NCBI RefSeq assembly: GCF_020509005.1 | Contig: NC_063021.1 | Coordinates: forward strand, 1,426,001-1,490,000 | Direction: 5' to 3' | Length of the DNA: 64,000 nucleotides | Source: Fulvia fulva | Taxonomy: Eukaryota; Ascomycota; Dothideomycetes; Mycosphaerellales; Mycosphaerellaceae | Shown: positions 1 through 10,173 of the stretch, piece by piece | Position numbering within the stretch: position 1 is the stretch's first letter | Layout: the number at the start of each line of letters is the position of its first letter | Program-made: the position numbers and the translations under genes | The notes under the pieces: generated by a model | What the model was told of the DNA's origin: nothing | Databases searched by the model: none | Seen by the model: only the letters and a program-made list of their open reading frames with translations

Positions 1-1548
1 TTTGGTGTCAATGCGCGTCACAGACTTCTTGACGCGAGGAGAGGTATGTTTGATGTTCTCCTGACCGAGAGTAGCAACATTGCGAAGGGTGGTCGCTTTG
101 GTCGGTGACATGTATGAGCTAGTCTTCTTTCGCAAGGTTGGCTCTGCGTTCGTGGCAGTCTCCTTCGAGCTCTGACTGATGAATTGCCAGCGCTCGTTCG
201 AGGATGGCGAGCTGGCGTCCACAGTACCATTAATTGATGGCGTTGAAACATGGGTGGTTGGAGAAACCTCGGGGCTGCTCAACCAGCCGCCAGGTAGAGC
301 ACTTCGCTTAGTCTGAAGCTGAGGCAGAGCACGACTAGACTTGGTAGGCGACCCAGCCGGAGACACTCTCGATGTGACAGAGTCCTTGCGCGTGGTGGCA
401 TCGGCTCGTTGAGTGTAAGTCTTGGTGGGCTGTGCAAATCGTGGCGAACGTCCTGCAAGCGAGGAAGTCTGATCCTTTGATGCAGATGAGCGCTCGCATT
501 CAGGGCTGACTGCTGATGCTGTGTGCATCTGGCCCTCCGTGGCCATGGCGTCTGTTCTGGATGAACTGGTGAAGCTACCACGAGTGCTTCTGGAAGCTGA
601 GCCACTCGAGCACATTTTCTGGCTGTGTGTGCCTTCGGTGCCCGCAAATCTCCTGCTGAGCGCATCCATCATGCCAGTTGTAGCCATGTTGGCATACGAG
701 GGCTTATCTCTGTTTGCATCGGCAGTAAAGGCACGAGGTCGTTGGTCAGTGTTGCTTTGGGCAAGCTCCGGGAAGTCGCAAGGGCTGGGAGGTGGTGGAG
801 GCGGCTTCGCTTGGTGAGACCCGGATGATCTTGTGTGTTGTTCGTGTGCCTTCTCATGTTCACGCTGCAAGCGAGCGGCAGCGGACTCTTTGGGGGGTGC
901 TACAGGGCCTGGGATCCTGGTTCGAGTTGACGATGATTTGCTTTGAGTCTGGTGCTCGACGCCGGTTGGCGCGCTACGCCCTGATCGTGAACCGCTTCTC
1001 AGTCCTGCCACTTGCTGCTTCAGGGTGTCGATGTCTCGCTCAATGGCATCGAACTCAGATTCAGACATGGTGGATTCAACGCTGCTGTACGAAGCGTTTC
1101 GATTCTTGCCGGCGACAACATCGGACAGACGGTCGACAACGAGCTTCGTGGTGTTTGCCGCATGCGCAGAGTCTGAGTGGCGATTTTGATTTGCGGTCTC
1201 GATGGGTTGCTGTGCATTGTCAGCTTTACAGACCTGCCGGAGGCAACAACATTGACTCACCAAATTCTCTTGGTCTTGGTCGTTGACATGTCTGTCGCCA
1301 AAGGTCCCCGTGGGTGGTGTTGTAATTTGACCGCCAGAAAAAAACTGCCTGAGATTGTCACGCACAAATGGCGGAAGGCTGGCCATGTTACACTCCGAAG
1401 GCTCCGAGTGACGCCGGTGTGGTTCCTCGAACTGTATGGATGAGGTGTCTGGTGTATCTCCGGTGGAGGATGCAAAGCTAGTTGGTGCTGATGAGCCAAT
1501 CGAGACGTTGGATGCTGTTGTATGGTGCGAGGAGGAGGATGTTGACAT
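1..1548 (-). CDS. Ser/Thr-rich protein of unknown function, 3' end outside window
   Basis: I do not recognise this gene. On the minus strand one frame stays open from about 2133 to the window edge. The first ATG with convincing sequence after it is at 1548, in context CGACAATGTCA. An in-frame intron at 1260-1210 (51 bp) has donor GTGAGT, branch GCTGAC and acceptor CACAG. Exons are therefore 1548-1261 and 1209 to beyond position 1. The predicted protein is rich in Ser, Thr, Pro and basic residues. It has a short acidic/leucine stretch (SESEFDAIERDIDTLKQQV) that could form a helix, and a Pro run (PPPPPP). Composition suggests a disordered scaffold or cytoskeletal-type protein, which is only inference. 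The translation upstream of 1548 (CKYRYYYY...) does not look coding, and ATG 1386 is an alternative start. Confidence 0.6.
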   Translation of the reverse strand, partial: MSTSSSSHHTTASNVSIGSSAPTSFASSTGDTPDTSSIQFEEPHRRHSEPSECNMASLPPFVRDNLRQFFSGGQITTPPTGTFGDRHVNDQDQENLVSQCCCLRQVCKADNAQQPIETANQNRHSDSAHAANTTKLVVDRLSDVVAGKNRNASYSSVESTMSESEFDAIERDIDTLKQQVAGLRSGSRSGRSAPTGVEHQTQSKSSSTRTRIPGPVAPPKESAAARLQREHEKAHEQHTRSSGSHQAKPPPPPPSPCDFPELAQSNTDQRPRAFTADANRDKPSYANMATTGMMDALSRRFAGTEGTHSQKMCSSGSASRSTRGSFTSSSRTDAMATEGQMHTASAVSPECERSSASKDQTSSLAGRSPRFAQPTKTYTQRADATTRKDSVTSRVSPAGSPTKSSRALPQLQTKRSALPGGWLSSPEVSPTTHVSTPSINGTVDASSPSSNERWQFISQSSKETATNAEPTLRKKTSSYMSPTKATTLRNVATLGQENIKHTSPRVKKSVTRIDTK

Positions 1549-2249
1549 TGTCGGAGAAGGTGAAGGGACATTGGCAGGAGAGCGCGCGCGCGGCGTGGCG
1601 TCCTGATCCTCGTGGGCGCCTCCTGCTTGCGCATGCGATGGAGGCAATGTCGTGGCAGGTGAAATGGTGTGTGCCGAAGATGATGCTGGTGCGGAAGTTG
1701 CCTTGTCGCAGTAGTCGTGGAGTACCGTCTCTTGATGTCTGCAGCCAGCGTAGTAATAGTATCGGTATTTACACATCGCGTCCGCGCGCTGACATGTATG
1801 CGCCTGTACTGAAGTGTTGAATAAGCGCAATGTGTATGTGGACCGGATCGGGAGGGATGCGCAGAAGATCGGGAGGTGTGCGTCTTGCAGCGCAAGTGGC
1901 TCTTCTTGGAAAGTGCGGTGCGGTTGCAAGGATGAGATCGAGTTGGTGGCAACCACGAGCGGCGGTTGGCAGGTGGATCTACTAGCGCGGGAAGGAGCAG
2001 TTTGGCACGGACTTTCCTCTTCCACCAGCTCTTCATGTTCAGCGCGTGCTTTCGCCTCACAAAGCGAAACCAGCTCAGCAACAACCGTCTTTGATCTTGT
2101 TTGCTTGATGCTACTGCTTTACAATTTCCTAGGAAGCGCTACCAGAACAGGCAGACTGACACCAAAAGCATCCCTGCCCAGTTGCAGTATCATCATCACA
2201 TTCGCTCTGAAACAAACATGTGAAATGAGTATCCCAGACGGCTTCATGC
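1549..2249. other. Intergenic, unknown Ser-rich gene / XLF
   Basis: About 700 bp lies between the start of the Ser-rich gene and the stop codon of XLF; both genes are on the minus strand. Open frames here are unconvincing. It should hold the promoter of the Ser-rich gene and the 3' UTR of XLF. No repeat or RNA gene seen. Confidence 0.5.
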
Positions 2250-4007
2250 TCAGAACTTCCTCTTTTTCTTTACAGGATGCTTCTCTTGCATCTCCTTCCT
2301 CAGCAATTCTCGCTTCCTGTTTGCTCGTTCTTCTGGCGTCTCGTCCACCTCTGGCTCTTCCGAAAGCTTCTCGTCTTGGTCCACTTCCTCGACCTTCTGG
2401 GCGGCGGGCGGGAGACTCTCGACGGTTCGAGTCGATGCTCTGCCTCCAATCGTGCCAAGCTTGCGCTGCGCAGGAGACGTAGTTGATGACACTGCTTGTT
2501 CTGTGGTTTCATCTCGCTGGATCGAGCCCTGCCCCTTGCCACCAAAGGTGCCTAATTTCTTGTTCTTCGTTGGCAATCGCCGTTCTTGTAACCCTTGCCC
2601 TTCAGTAGCGCTGGTACACTCCTTTGACGGTCCGCCAAAGACCCCTAGCCTCGGTTTTCGCTTGGGTGGCGTTTTGATGGGCTCTTCATCGTCAGTCTCT
2701 GGTGTCACACTTCGCTTCTTCTTACCACCGAAAGCACCCAGCTTTGTCTTCTCTCTGGTGGATGGATGTGGACTTTCGTGCCGCTGTACCTGTGCCGGCT
2801 CTGGGGAGGCAGACTTTTGTCTCTTGCCACCAATCGCACCAAGCTTCGCCGTGCGCTTCGATGGAGGAGTATTTGACCCTATAGCAGACTTCTGGCTGGC
2901 TGCTTGCTGTAATCGCCCATTTGTCTGTGACGAGGAAGTGCGACTAGGAACAGCGTCCAGGTCATCCTCATTTTCTGTCTCCTCGTCGTCGGCAAGGGCA
3001 ACTGGGGCAATCCGCGGAGCCGCATCACTGTCTTGTGAAGTTGCGGTACTTCTGTTTCGAGAATGAGATCTATGGCTGAGATGGGGCGGCGTGTCTTGCT
3101 TTCGAAAGTCTTTGTCTTCAGTGCTTCGGTTCACGGAAAGCTTTGCTTGAGCTGAATCGCTCCGTCGGCTCTTCCCTGCTTCATCACCTACAACATGAGA
3201 TTCATGCTGGATCTTGCCGCAATTTCCATGCTGTAATCGCTTCCACCACTCTCCGTTGGCGCTCTCGTTGAAGTCAGAGCTATCGGGAGCGGGGAGATCC
3301 GACAAAAGGTCATTCAAAAGATTCGGTGAAACTTCAAAGTGGTCGATCTTCGGTGCTATCGATGCTCTCCATGTCTCCTCATCGAAGTCTGCCAGCCCTT
3401 TGACATGGCCGGCAAGCTGCTCTCTCTGAGGGCGTTTCCTGTTCGTTTTGATGTTAGATACCCCAGGAAATACCGTAGTGAGATCATTTCCGGACGATTC
3501 AAGTCGATCTGTGATCTTGGCTATCACACGATCTTTGGCTACCACCTCGTCTACGAGAAACTGGACTTGGTGGCGAAGGTGATTGGCCTGTTGTAATAAT
3601 GGTGTCACGAGGTCCTTCGCAATATCGGACTGATCGCGCTGCTTGAGTTGAATCGACCAGCTCAACGTGGGAAGAGACCCGGGAAGCGGGGCTGATAGAT
3701 CCAGACTCAGGCTGTTGTGCTGCTCATCATCGTATCGTAGCTCGATGGTCGAGCCTTTGTCGCCACTGATCGCTCCATCGATCTTCTCCAGCAAGATTTG
3801 ATACTGATCGTTCTCGCTAGGATCTATGCTGCAACCTTCCTCGGCCGCGCGCTTGACAATGTCTTCGTGCTCCAAGCTCTCACTCCAGATCCTGCTCAGA
3901 TCTGTGAGCTGTATATTGTAGCCATTGTCTTTGAAACGCGTCTTGATGAGCAGACGCGGAAGTTCCTGCCCAAACTCGAGCAACTTCCACGTGCTCACGC
4001 CAGCCAT
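2250..4007 (-). CDS. NEJ1: XLF/Nej1-type non-homologous end-joining factor
   Basis: A single-exon ORF of 585 aa. The N-terminus (STWKLLEF, then LLIKTRF, YNIQLTDLSRIWSESLE and SIDPSE) matches the XLF head domain, which binds the XRCC4/Lif1-ligase IV complex during repair of double-strand breaks in the nucleus. Residues about 135-175 form a short coiled coil after the head (QANHLRHQVQFLVDEVVAKD). The remaining ~400 residues are low complexity and basic. The tail carries five regularly spaced (K/R)LGxxGG motifs starting near residues 388, 422, 453, 484 and 516, and the protein ends in KKKRKF, a basic end expected to serve as NLS and DNA/Ku contact. It is head to head with cactin, 294 bp apart. 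The family call is firm from the head domain; a role for the LGxxGG repeats is unknown. Confidence 0.85.
   Translation of the reverse strand: MAGVSTWKLLEFGQELPRLLIKTRFKDNGYNIQLTDLSRIWSESLEHEDIVKRAAEEGCSIDPSENDQYQILLEKIDGAISGDKGSTIELRYDDEQHNSLSLDLSAPLPGSLPTLSWSIQLKQRDQSDIAKDLVTPLLQQANHLRHQVQFLVDEVVAKDRVIAKITDRLESSGNDLTTVFPGVSNIKTNRKRPQREQLAGHVKGLADFDEETWRASIAPKIDHFEVSPNLLNDLLSDLPAPDSSDFNESANGEWWKRLQHGNCGKIQHESHVVGDEAGKSRRSDSAQAKLSVNRSTEDKDFRKQDTPPHLSHRSHSRNRSTATSQDSDAAPRIAPVALADDEETENEDDLDAVPSRTSSSQTNGRLQQAASQKSAIGSNTPPSKRTAKLGAIGGKRQKSASPEPAQVQRHESPHPSTREKTKLGAFGGKKKRSVTPETDDEEPIKTPPKRKPRLGVFGGPSKECTSATEGQGLQERRLPTKNKKLGTFGGKGQGSIQRDETTEQAVSSTTSPAQRKLGTIGGRASTRTVESLPPAAQKVEEVDQDEKLSEEPEVDETPEERANRKRELLRKEMQEKHPVKKKRKF
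2444..2848 (-). repeat. Five protein-level LGxxGG repeats in the XLF tail
   Basis: Motifs KLGAIGG, KLGAFGG, RLGVFGG, KLGTFGG and KLGTIGG recur every 31-34 codons. Each is preceded by basic/Pro residues and most are followed by K or R. The spacers do not resemble each other, so only the motif appears to be kept. Confidence 0.85.
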
Positions 4008-4301
4008 ACTCTGCGGTCATGATGTAGAGCGGCACGCGCTGTTCATCGAACCAACCAACAAAGCTGAAGTTGAAGGCAGCACCACACGCTAGCCCCTGCA
4101 CGGGATGGACCGATGAATTAGGTAAGCAATGAAGATCTGACCTCCAAGGCTTCCAGGTTGTGATCGAGGACGATTGTTTGCACTCGACTATTCTACGACT
4201 CGTCTCAATCCACGCCTCACGTTCTGAGCGCGACTCACACACTACTGGAGCCCCCCAACGTCGCACACTGTCGCACGGCGTACATTTCCACTCTCCGCGA
4301 C
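4008..4301. promoter_or_regulatory. Shared divergent promoter of XLF and cactin
   Basis: The 294 bp between the two start codons must contain both 5' UTRs and both promoters. I see no clear TATA box or other defined site. Confidence 0.5.
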
Positions 4302-5933
4302 ATGTCACGCTCCACGGTGCCCAGCAAGCGCTCCGCCGATGCTCAAGAGGCAGCATGGATCGCAGATGAAGACCGCTTCGTGTTACAACAGGCAAAGAAG
4401 AAAGCCGCGATTCGGGTAAAAGGTGGAAGAGCGCAGCCGATAGACCAGCTCGCCGTGACTTTGGCGGTCATCGATCCCGATCGCAATCCACTAGACGGTG
4501 AGGTGGACGAAGCAGATTTGGACCTGGTGGACCCAGAGAGCGTGTTTGAAGGCTTAGACGATGCGCAATTGTCGGAACTGGAAAAAGGCATTGACACGTA
4601 TGTGACACTGGAATCGAGCAGGAGCAATCTGGACTACTGGAATGTATGTTTGCGCAACCTGCCGTGACGATCGTCTACTGATGCTAACAGGCTGCTAGAT
4701 GATGAAGACGATATGCAAAGACCGTCGAAAAGCCGAATTGCAGCCATCTGCCAGGGGTGTTGGCTCGGTCGCGCAAGATCTGGACAAACTCCTTGGACCC
4801 AAGAACCTGGGAGAGCTCGAGAAGCTCGAGAAGCAAATCCGGACGAAGCTATCTTCAAACGAGCCAATCGATTCCGACTACTGGGAACATTTGCTCAAGA
4901 GTTTGCTCACCTATAAGGCGAGGGCGAAGCTAAGGAAAGTCTCGCAGTCGATTCTAGAGAGCCGGATTGGTGGTTTGCGCAAACAGCAAGCGGTTGAAGC
5001 GGCTGCGCTCAAATCGCGTTTGGAAGCTCGCCTTCGGTCGTCTTCCAATGGTCCGGGTCAGCAAAGTCGAGATGTAGGTGAAGCCAATGCCACTGATATC
5101 GATCGACATGGACTAGACCCAGAGCCACTTCTGCGTTTGCGCCCAGAAGACAAATCGCTCGAATCGATGTCTGAGAAGGAGTTTGCGCAGCGGATATCAG
5201 ACGATCGCCGCAAGGTTCTGAAGATGGGCTATGTGCCAGGTCGCAAACGTACTGGAGAGTTTCCCGGATCGACAAGCCTGGAGCCAGCTACCAAGCGTCT
5301 GCGAGGCGACAATGGCACCAGCAGCTCGTCTAAAGATACCGCTTTTGATCGAGAAGTAGCTCGCGGACTCGGTGAGAATGAGGAGTTGTTCACCCAGGAA
5401 GAAGAAGTCGTTACCAAGAACAGACATCTATGGGCCGAGCAGCATCGGCCGCGGAAGCCAAAATACTTCAATCGAGTCCAGCTTGGCTACGAGTGGAATA
5501 AGTACAACCAGACTCACTACGATCACGATAATCCCCCGCCAAAGGTTGTGCAAGGATACAAATTCAACATATTCTATCCTGAACTGGTAGAGAAAACCAA
5601 AGCTCCGACTTATCGCATAGAGCGCGAGAATGGCCGAAGACGTGGTGAGACGTTCGCACCGGCAGGAGAAGACGACACGTGCCTGATTCGCTTCGTGGCG
5701 GGTGCACCATACGAAGACATTGCTTTTCGCATAGTCGATAAGGAGTGGGACTACAGCGCGAAGCGAGAGCGTGGCTTCAAAAGCAGCTTTGACAAGGTAT
5801 GTTCTAGGCCCTACGAGTGCATGACGCCCTGAACACTGCATGGTGGCACCGTCACAGCCCTTGAAATTGACACTTGGAATAGGGTATTCTTCAACTCCAC
5901 TTCCAGTTCAAGAAGATATTCTACAGAAAGTAG
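4302..5933 (+). CDS. Cactin, spliceosome-associated protein
   Basis: Three exons: 4302-4643, 4699-5796 and 5883-5933, giving 496 aa. Intron 1 has GTATGT, TGCTAAC and CTAG; intron 2 has GTATGT and ATAG. The N-terminal part (AIRVKGGRAQPIDQLAVTL, then DYW) is the conserved cactin mid region. The C-terminus is the hallmark cactin domain: PRKPKYFNRVQLGYEWNKYN, then YKFNIFYPEL and the final LQLHFQFKKIFYRK. Cactins are nuclear factors linked to splicing in fungi, plants and animals. The last exon encodes only 16 residues, but these are the most conserved end of the family, so intron 2 must be removed; reading through it would end the protein early near 5830. The short N-terminus suggests few or no RS repeats before the mid domain. 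Confidence 0.9.
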
Positions 5934-7740
5934 TACGAACCAGGGCCGTTGACCAGCATCATGGTGGTCCAACTGCCCTCAGCGGGTCAAGACGCTCCAG
6001 CGACTCAGCCATGGATTCACGGGCAGCTATTACGGACATGCAGATCCAAAAGTGCATGAACAACATTGTCCTCGCAGCTCAGCCACCGCGAATCAGTCTT
6101 GCGCAACCAAGGACTGTTACAGATCCTGGCGAAGTAGCACGAACAGTTCCTCAGAATTTGGCTGGGGCGGACCAATTGGCCCTCGACCCCTTGTTACGCC
6201 ACCTATCATCGAAGGCAGACTTTCATACAAAAGCAGGATATGAACGACATCTGCTGTACCCGTTCGCCAAGACTCCACTCCTCACGTTGACAGCTTGCAC
6301 AGTGTGCCGCAGCAGCGTCCAATGTGATGCTTAAAGCGGCTCACACAGGACACGGCATGTGTCAAAATGCTCGTACTGCCACACCTGCAGTATCTGTGCA
6401 CCTTTGTAGTTCCTTCGACCGTCTTTCAGTTGAAATTCAACAATGGAACTTCAATATGAAACATCTCAGTCGGTGTGCGCAACAGATCGTAAGCAGGGAT
6501 GTTGGCGTCACGTGCGGCTGCCGACAGCTGCATGGCGGATGGCCGCAGGGAAGTGGCGCGTCAAATGCTCTCAGGCCTTGCCAGTCTTCGCACACCACAT
6601 CACGCAAGCAGCTGATGAACTGCAACCTACTCCGCCAACCACCGAGCTCGCATTGCTGCCAGCGCCATGAGCTCATCGGCTGTCCTCTGGCCAGGTCTGA
6701 AAGCAAGCAAAAGGCAAACCTCTGTGACTTTGCTGTCCCTGCCAAGCGATCTCAAACGCATGACAAAAAAGGTCCGATGAGCATTGCCGGCATACCACGC
6801 CCGTGCCCGTGAACTCCTTCTAGAATGCCTCATATCCTAGACATCTCGATTGGGGACGTCGGCCCTGTAGAGAGCGAGCCGCGCCTGGCTGCGCGACCAT
6901 AGCATGGGTGCGCATGCCTAGGCAGACTGCAATCATCCGCTCGACTAGTGTGCTTGCGGGAGTCTCCCGTGCAAGATGGGCCAACCGCATAGAGCCTCCG
7001 CCCTCCTAGGTCCTCATCTCTGCGGATGATCGTGCAACAAAAGCATGACCTAACCAGCAGCATGTTGTGCGTGCCGTCTGCGGGTGTCCTTTGCACCGCC
7101 GACGACGAGGCTTGTAGCCGTACATGCCGCATGGCCAGGGTGTCCATTGCTGCCCGCGCTGTCTGACAAAGACTCCATTGCCCGCTGTCAGGACTCATCA
7201 TCAGTATCTGTTTGTGTGCAGAAGAACATGCATAGGCTGTTCATACTGCTCACAATGGCCTGTTGTCCCGCAGACGTGCAAGGCATGCCGCGAACAATGC
7301 CATGTGAGCCGCTCATGCGCTGGCGCCAGCACGACCAAAGCAAAGGGTGCAGCCGCGACAATGCGTTTCTTGCATCCACGCGCGATATGTGACATGGGCC
7401 ACTTCCAAATATCTGCCTGTCTGCATCGGTAGGCTTTGCTAACGTCTCTCTCTCTGACTCTTTCTCCGCCCTACTTTCCAACAGCCTCTACATCAAGGTT
7501 ACCAGACACACGTGCCTGACTATTGTTAAGCAGCACGAAGGCCTGCTTTGATGTGGAAGTACTTTCGCTTCGTACCACACCGCTCCGCCCTCGCAGCCTG
7601 CTACCAGCGCTAAGCCTGTCACCCATACCTCGCAACCTGCAGTTGCAACTGCAGCCATCCGCCTGGGCGCAGAGTCTCACTTACACATCTAACGCCCAAC
7701 TCTTTCCCCAACTAACGCTTACCTCTGGCACATTCGCAAG
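5934..7740. other. Long intergenic region / forkhead 5' leader
   Basis: About 1.8 kb without a supportable gene. ORFs at 5840-6334 and 6324-6812 lack protein-like composition, and the first overlaps the cactin end in another frame. A pyrimidine-rich tract at about 7443-7476 lies upstream of the forkhead start and resembles the CT-rich promoter/leader tracts of fungal genes. Confidence 0.5.
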
Positions 7741-9377
7741 ATGGCCGACGTACACCAGCGACAGCCGACAACTTGGCCGCCGTACCACGAAGGTCCGACG
7801 AGCGCGACGGGTGACGTCGGGACAACAGCACAGCCTCTGGATGTTCACGGCCAGCGATGCAACTCCCGTGATCAGGACTGGGACAACTTCATGCGGTCTC
7901 TCGATCAACAAGGCCAGGAGGCGTCGTCGGCAGACAACATGAATCTCCTGTTCGGACTCGAAAGCCTACCCACCCAGTTCGGAGCCACCAACGACATGTC
8001 TGACTTCGATCCGTCGCCAGCCACGACCTCAGATAGGTCGCTATCTTCGTCAGTATCGGACCCGAATACTGCAACGCATCCGTTCCAGACCTGGCCGACT
8101 ATGCCGTTGTCACAGCAGGTGCCGGCTTTGGAGTATCAGCAGCATGTGATTCATCCAGGGAACTGGGTGCCTCAGCATCACTTTCACCCAGCACCCAGCT
8201 TCAGTATGCACGGCCCTGAAGGATTAGGCATCCAGATGATGCCGACATCCCATCCAATCAACCAGCATCAACAAATGCAATTCCACGAAGTTTATCCTGA
8301 GCACCATCCACCTGTCCATCCGCAACATGGCTTCCATCACGAGATGGCCAATGGATGGGAGCAGCAAGAGCGAAGTATGCCGCCACGTGAAGAGCTCTTC
8401 TGTGACGACAATGATGGCGAGAGCACGGACCCAGCTGATCCATGCTATGCTCAACTACTTTACCAGTGCTTGAAGGAGGCACCGGGCTATACGTTGTCAC
8501 TTCGTGAGCTATACGAGTGGGTGTCGCAACATAGCCAGAAGGCCAAAGACCCTAAGAATCGTGGCTGGCAGAACAGTGTGAGGCATAATCTGTCCATGAA
8601 TGCGGTAAGTCCTAGGAGCTTTTACTTGTAGCGAGCGACGTGTACTGACTTGATGTCCAGGCCTTCGCACGAGTACCGCACGGCCAACACACTGGACCCA
8701 AGAAAGGTAGCCTGTGGCGTCTGACTGATGAAGCACTTCGTGATGGCGTTATATCGACCACCCGCTACCGCAAAGACCCAAAGCGAAAGCCTGAGCGCCG
8801 CGCCTTTCCAGCTTTGAACCGTCAAGCATCGGGCGCAAAGGGTGGCCGCGCGACCAGAGACGCTACTCGCCTGCGACAGCAGCAACAACAGCAGAGGGTT
8901 CATGGGCTCCCAATGGCCGGCAGTAGCCACCGTTTTCGCCGCCATCGCCACGGACCACAATACAGTCCGTACTCCACACACCCCCACTCTCTGGAGGCCT
9001 CACCACAGCCAGGCTTCAACCCGCTTCCACCAACACCCCAAGGTGCCAGTCCATACTTTGTCGACGAGCCATGTGGGTACCCTCCTCTGCCCATGTCGGC
9101 ACCACAGACCCCACCACCAGGCACAAGTATGGAGGAGCTCCAAGAACTCAACTTCGATAATGCACAAAAGCACTACAACAACTTCGAGTTCCTACCACTT
9201 GACCCATACAACGGAGGCCCGAATGGATTGTTTGGCAACCATGACCCTGAGTTGCCGCAGCATGATCCGGACACGCCAACGCCATCACTCATGACTGAAG
9301 CAAGCTTCATGACTGATGACAACTTACCTTCCGCTGTCATGGCGCATGCTCAACGTGATGATGGCACGGGCTTCTGA
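7741..9377 (+). CDS. Forkhead (FOX) transcription factor
   Basis: Two exons, 7741-8604 and 8661-9377, separated by a 56-bp intron (GTAAGT, TACTGAC, CCAG). The product is 526 aa. The forkhead winged helix spans about residues 233-330: PCYAQLLYQCLKEAPG, then LRELYEWV, the recognition helix WQNSVRHNLSMN, and after splicing KKGSLWRLTDEALRDGV. The intron falls directly after the recognition helix. Flanks are Gln/His/Pro-rich and probably disordered activation regions; a basic stretch (RYRKDPKRKPERR) follows the domain and could be an NLS. It is expected to bind DNA in the nucleus. I cannot assign it to a named fungal forkhead subgroup. It has long gene-free flanks of 1.8 kb upstream and 0.8 kb downstream, usual for fungal regulatory genes. 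Confidence 0.88.
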
Positions 9378-10173
9378 TGGCAAACGTGCTGATCGAGATG
9401 ACGGCAGAGGGCTTCGACGACTTCAATGCGACATGAGAGACGATGATCACTAGCGGTCGCGCAAGTGTTGACGACTACTGTGGGCAATGGAACGAAGGAT
9501 TTGGTGATAAAAGATGTACTGCTTGGTGTGCGAGTTTTGCTAATGACTTTGCTTGTTGCTGGCGAGAAGCAATGCTACCGGCGATGGTTTGTTGTGGCAT
9601 GGTCTGGTTCTCGAGAGGAGGTGCTTGGTTGCTGTTTGCCTGATTGGAAAATGCGTGGTGTATCTTGCTGTTTGCACTTAGGATTCGATGTACAAAATTG
9701 CAAGTGAAGAATAGATAGCGATCAGTACTGCTGCTTGTAGTCCATGTACCTGTGAAACCTTCTGAAACCATCGTGCCATCTTGCCATCTTCGCTCTGCAT
9801 GAGCGGCGCTGACAAACACGATCGCCTGCCTCAAGAGGGAAAGCATAGCCGCTCCTTCATCTTCCCTGTCCTTTGGTGAAGTCGAGTATATCTCCTTGAC
9901 CGATGAGCTTGATCGATTGGCTTGATCGATTGGCTTGATAGTCGTCAGCGCTAGTTCTAGAACTAACGGAAGTGCGTCCGACCCAGAACTTGCTGTTGGA
10001 GGGCTCGGGCTGTTTCATCTAATGTGCAGCCTACAGGCTAGATACAGACGTGACCTAGCTCCGGCCATACCCGTGCTAATGAGAGCCAATTTTGTGCGAC
10101 GCGCCTTCCCTGATCGCGAACTTCTATCGATCGAGAATAAAACATCGACACAACATCAAGCCGACCGAGGGCC
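9378..10173. other. Intergenic, forkhead / PP2C gene
   Basis: No gene recognised. A short direct repeat near 9905-9940 (TTGATCGATTGGC twice) is the only structure noted. Confidence 0.5.

Noticed and set aside
1257..2084. 275-codon minus-strand ORF at the left end
   Set aside because: Different frame from the spliced Ser-rich gene it overlaps; composition (Arg/His/Thr) is not protein-like and the start is not ATG-supported.
5840..6812. ORFs downstream of cactin
   Set aside because: The first overlaps cactin intron 2 and last exon in another frame; neither has recognisable features.
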